DNA of 64,000 nucleotides from Alligator mississippiensis (taxonomy: Eukaryota; Chordata; Crocodylia; Alligatoridae), in NCBI RefSeq assembly GCF_030867095.1, contig NC_081833.1, forward strand, positions 73,909,395-73,973,394. The letters run 5' to 3'. Below the pieces are notes generated by a model. It did no database searches. It had not been told where the DNA came from and saw only the letters and a program-made list of their open reading frames with translations. This document shows positions 49,431-64,000 of the stretch, piece after piece (positions within the stretch are counted from its first letter, which is position 1; every line of letters begins with the position of its first letter). A program made the position numbers and the translations under genes.

Positions 49431-51060
49431 CCAAGAGGCACCACGGTGATGATCTAATCTGGCCTCCAGCACAGCACAGAGCAGAGAATTAATCCGGTGC
49501 CACGACCGCAAGGCTATCCTTCCTGGCCCTCCGGCTACTAAATCAGACTCCATCCCCTGGAGCAGGATAAAGGGAGACAGCAAGAAGCCGCCTCTCGCTA
49601 ACGATCTTCCAGAGGAGTATAACTAATGGTGTGTGAGCCGCTCCAAGCAGCAGGGGAGAGAGGGAAGGGGAAAAAAGAGTCCATTCTTCAGCTTCTGTCT
49701 CTGCAGAAGATATTGAATTTAGATTAGACTTAATCCTCCGGCAGACAGTGAGCGAGAGCCCAGGCCACGGGGAGCAGGCTGCACATGCCCGGCTGGAACA
49801 TGCATGCACCGACGTGCTGTGCAGACCTCTCCGCTCCAGGCCCCGGCGATGGGGGGAGAAGGGCTTTCCCCCACCTCCCCAGAGCATCCCAAAGCACTGC
49901 GAGGCGGGGAGAAGAGCCCTGACACCAAGACACCTGTTCCACTCTCTGTCCCCCATCTCCCAAGACTAAGCATCTCGGTGGGGATTAGCTCTCCAGTAGC
50001 AAAGGTGCCTCTCCAACCAACTCGGAAAGGGGATTAACCAAGGGAACAAGCCCTCCCTGGAGAGCTCATGAATCCACCACACCGGTAGGCATCTCTACAC
50101 CGAGCTTTCCAAAAAACAGACATGCTGCGTTGCAGCCAGGAACGAGGGGCGGATGCAGCAGTAGCTGGGCAGCATTCCCCAGGCTGCGTGGTGCCGGCCG
50201 GATTCGTGCAGTATTTTCTGGGCTTAAAATCCAAGCAATGCACACCGGGAGAGCTAGACCTTTGGGATGGGGCCCAAACTAGAGCCAGGCAAAGCAAAGC
50301 ACAGAAGGCAGGGAGACTCGCCAACCTGGATGCCTGGGGACCGGTCTGGTACCACGGTCAGGTCCAGACCTGCAAGGAGCTGATGTTGTACGGAGGTGAG
50401 TGCCAATGGTTCTCAGGGAGGCAGAAATGCCCCCTGGGCTTGCAAGATGCTGACAAGGAGGAGCCCCAGGGCAGTGCAGAGGGGAGACAAGACCCCTTTC
50501 TGCTCCTCGGTGGGGCACGGCGGCTTGGCAGCGCCGTTTCGATGCACCCTGCAATGCAGCAGTGCAGACCGCAGTCCCACCTTGCTAGAGAAAGGCAACG
50601 TGGGCAAGGCAGGTAAGCAGCAATAGGGCACCCAGCTTACTTCCCAGAGCTGTTGGCACCGGGAGAGCTGCCGTCGTAGCCCCTCCAAGCTGCAGGGTTG
50701 TGGAGGGCACCCCTTGATTGCTGCCTGCCCCGGATGGGTGGCAGAAAGGGATGCACTGGCCGTCATGGGAGGTCTCCCTTTGAAGCACAGGCACGGTGGC
50801 AGGTGTTGTGAATGGGGAGCTATGGGGGCTCGAAGAAACAGGTGCACTGTCCTCCTGCAGCGCTCAAAGGGTGCCTCTCCCCCTTCATTACCCTGCCTGG
50901 CAGCACAGGGCAGGGAGGATGCTCGTGCGCTGGGGAAGGGTGCACGGCCGTGGAGCGGGAGCTAGGGCAGGTGAACAGGGAGAGAGGAAAAGCAGCGGTA
51001 GGATGGGCAGGGAGACCGCACAGGCCCAGTTACCCCGGGAAACCCTCGATGGGCTCCACC
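49431..51060. other. Upstream flank of CIBAR2, gene-free
   Basis: No gene was recognised. GC content rises toward the CIBAR2 promoter. Confidence 0.4.
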
Positions 51061-51085
51061 CAGCCGCCCGCGCTGTGTTGGCAGG

Positions 51086-51099
51086 GTTTCCATACCAAC
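51086..51099 (+). promoter_or_regulatory. RFX X-box-like site in the CIBAR2 promoter
   Basis: GTTTCCATACCAAC fits the ciliary X-box consensus GTHNCCATRGYAAC at 13 of 14 positions. It lies about 85 bp upstream of the CIBAR2 ATG, the usual distance for RFX-controlled ciliary genes. The exact transcription start is not known. Confidence 0.6.
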
Positions 51100-51183
51100 C
51101 CTGAGCGTCAGCCAAGGGAGCAGCTGTGCCTCCCTCCCCAGCTCCGCCGCCTGTGACCCCCGCCCGGGCTCGCTCTCGCAGCC

Positions 51184-63820
<12,637 letters not shown>

Positions 63821-63829
63821 TAGCAACGT

Positions 63830-64000
63830 CCATCCGCAGGCCTCAAAGCAGTTTACAAGCAGTAACTCAACCATTAAACGTCCCTAGAAGCAGGTGTTTT
63901 CACTCAGTGTTTTACACACAGGGAAACTGAGGCACCGAGTGGAGGCATGGCATGCGTAAGGTCACTGCAAGTCTTGGGAAGTGAAACCAAGTGTCCCAAC
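63830..64000 (+). mobile_element. MIR-type SINE, at the window end
   Basis: CTCAAAGCAGTTTACAAGCA, ACACACAGGGAAACTGAGGC, then ...AAGGTCACTGCAAG correspond to the MIR core order (agcgctttacaa, cagatggggaaactgaggc, aaggtcac). It may continue outside the window. Confidence 0.8.

Overview
This is vertebrate nuclear DNA, GC-rich and gene-poor, most likely from a crocodilian; a turtle is the main alternative. The evidence is spliced genes with GT-AG junctions, a CpG-island promoter, MIR-type core SINEs, CR1 and L2/L3-type LINE tails, hAT and foldback DNA-transposon remnants, and no bacterial-type operons.

Only two protein-coding loci can be supported, and they diverge. On the minus strand a 602-codon first coding exon (6784-8589) sits in a CpG island. 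It encodes five related modules, each bounded by two CxxC pairs and most with a PFFPFL core, and it ends at a phase-0 splice donor. Its position and orientation relative to CIBAR2 fit a far-upstream first exon of GSE1, but this identity is inference. The rest of that gene would lie beyond the left end, so 1-6783 is probably its first intron. On the plus strand is CIBAR2 (FAM92B), a BAR-domain partner of Chibby1 at the base of motile cilia. Its 20-nt first coding exon (51184-51203) has an RFX X-box-like site about 85 bp upstream. Six further exons run to 63772, and the gene continues past the right end.

Between the two promoters lie about 42 kb without a recognisable gene. A degenerate minisatellite of about 3.6 kb (about 8.87-12.48 kb) begins in the upstream flank of the minus-strand gene and appears to be built from that flank: the same core motif occurs in the GC-rich 5' region at about 8765 and 8875. 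The array has four domains with periods near 61, 100-134 and 72 bp, then an irregular mosaic, and it loses CpG with distance from the promoter. The rest of the 42 kb holds a foldback MITE (18.06-18.33 kb), a CR1 with reverse-transcriptase remnant (25.76-26.6 kb), an L2/L3-type LINE tail (37.56-38.35 kb), a GATA microsatellite (34.56 kb), a long TG/CATG tract (47.77-48.17 kb), scattered MIRs, and several AT-rich blocks that may be conserved non-coding elements. CIBAR2 introns carry hAT-like elements, two or three copies of one interspersed repeat, and a non-LTR reverse-transcriptase fragment on the opposite strand.

The most unusual observations are the five-module cysteine-rich exon and the satellite that seems to have grown out of its promoter flank.
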